NCBI RefSeq assembly: GCF_027706725.1 | Contig: NZ_JAQFWQ010000064.1 | Coordinates: 1-40,350 of the forward strand | Reading direction: 5' to 3' | DNA length: 40,350 bases | Source of the DNA: Nocardiopsis endophytica | GTDB taxonomy: Bacteria; Actinomycetota; Actinomycetes; Streptosporangiales; Streptosporangiaceae | Shown here: in pieces, positions 40,066-40,350 of the stretch | How positions within the stretch are numbered: the first letter of the stretch is position 1 | Layout of the letters: each line of letters begins with the position of its first letter | The notes under the pieces: model-generated | Told to the model about the DNA's origin: nothing | Database searches by the model: none | What the model saw: the letters and a program-made list of their open reading frames with translations, nothing else | Translations under genes and position numbers: made by a program

Positions 40066-40350
40066 GCGATGGAGCCCCCGGCCGCCCGCCGGTGCCGCCC
40101 CTGAGCGGGGTCCCGTCTTCGAGGACGCAGCCGATCGGCGTCGCCGCCGCACCCGGCAGGCACTCCGCCCACCGGCCGTACCGCCGTATCCCCGCTCGCC
40201 CGCCGCCGATCGGGGACGGTGTCCACCGGAGAGGGCGGCGACGGAGCGAGCGGGGCGGTTCCCCGGCGCTGCTTGCCGTCCGGCGGGTTGCTCTTGGTCC
40301 GGGTGGCGGCGCGGTGGGCAGGGTGCGTGGCTGAGCGCGTTCGTGGCGGC
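40066..40350. other. Right-edge intergenic DNA, no gene seen
   Basis: No ribosome-binding-site-supported start and no recognisable protein on either strand. Short open frames here are GC artefacts. Confidence 0.5.

Noticed and set aside
40066-40350. Short open frames at the right edge
   Set aside because: They have no Shine-Dalgarno and no recognisable domain, and are typical high-GC artefacts.

Overview
High-GC actinomycete DNA. A conservon (cvnA-D) operon, SARP and LuxR-type regulators, frequent GTG starts, 4-nt stop/start overlaps and a tRNA gene without encoded CCA all fit a streptomycete or Nocardiopsis-like filamentous actinomycete; the genus is a guess. Most of the window, about 7.4-37.6 kb and perhaps from 4.9 kb, is a type II (aromatic) polyketide biosynthetic gene cluster. 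It is unusual because it holds two separate minimal PKS sets and two discrete acyltransferases.

Layout. 1-699: non-coding DNA with two 146-bp tandem repeats, then the promoter of the conservon. 700-4789: cvnA-cvnB-cvnC-cvnD and a GAF protein (+). 4875-6074: an acyl-CoA dehydrogenase homologue without the usual catalytic Glu (-). 6493-6581: tRNA-Ser(UGA) (-). 6721-7389: small membrane protein (-). 7485-9604: two discrete acyltransferases (-). 9605-9823: divergent promoter region with a large inverted repeat. 9824-16570: one long tailoring operon (+): SchA/CurD-like protein, SDR, amidohydrolase, SDR, two ABM proteins, degenerate epimerase, MFS exporter, FAD monooxygenase. 16786-17115: TcmI-type cyclase (+). 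17211-18570: histidine kinase and LuxR response regulator (-). 19089-19856: SARP activator (+). 19947-26203: PKS set 1 (-), transcribed as cupin, KS-alpha, CLF, ACP, TcmN-like aromatase/cyclase, two O-methyltransferases, ABM protein, behind a candidate SARP-type promoter. 26341-29300: antiporter, flavin reductase, PadR regulator and M23 peptidase (-). 29718-32238: second kinase/regulator pair, a third cyclase and a UspA-like protein (+). 32352-37564: flavin-dependent halogenase and PKS set 2 (+): ACP, cupin, KS-alpha, CLF. 37677-39982: cydAB (+), probably outside the cluster.

How the genes may work together (inference). KS-alpha1/CLF1/ACP1 with the TcmJ-like cupin, TcmN-like aromatase and TcmI/WhiE-type cyclases has the order and content of a tetracenomycin or pentangular polyphenol assembly line. 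ABM proteins, the FAD monooxygenase and SDRs would oxidise or reduce the scaffold, two methyltransferases would O-methylate it, and the halogenase (FADH2 possibly from the flavin reductase) would halogenate it. The MFS protein would export it. The second KS-alpha/CLF/ACP set has an atypical CLF signature and may make a starter, a second chain or a separate pigment. No KAS III priming synthase is seen; the acyltransferase at 8726-9604 lacks the malonyl-binding Arg and could act in priming or editing.

Start codons were chosen by Shine-Dalgarno position and overlap and are uncertain where stated. All functional calls are by motif recognition without database search.
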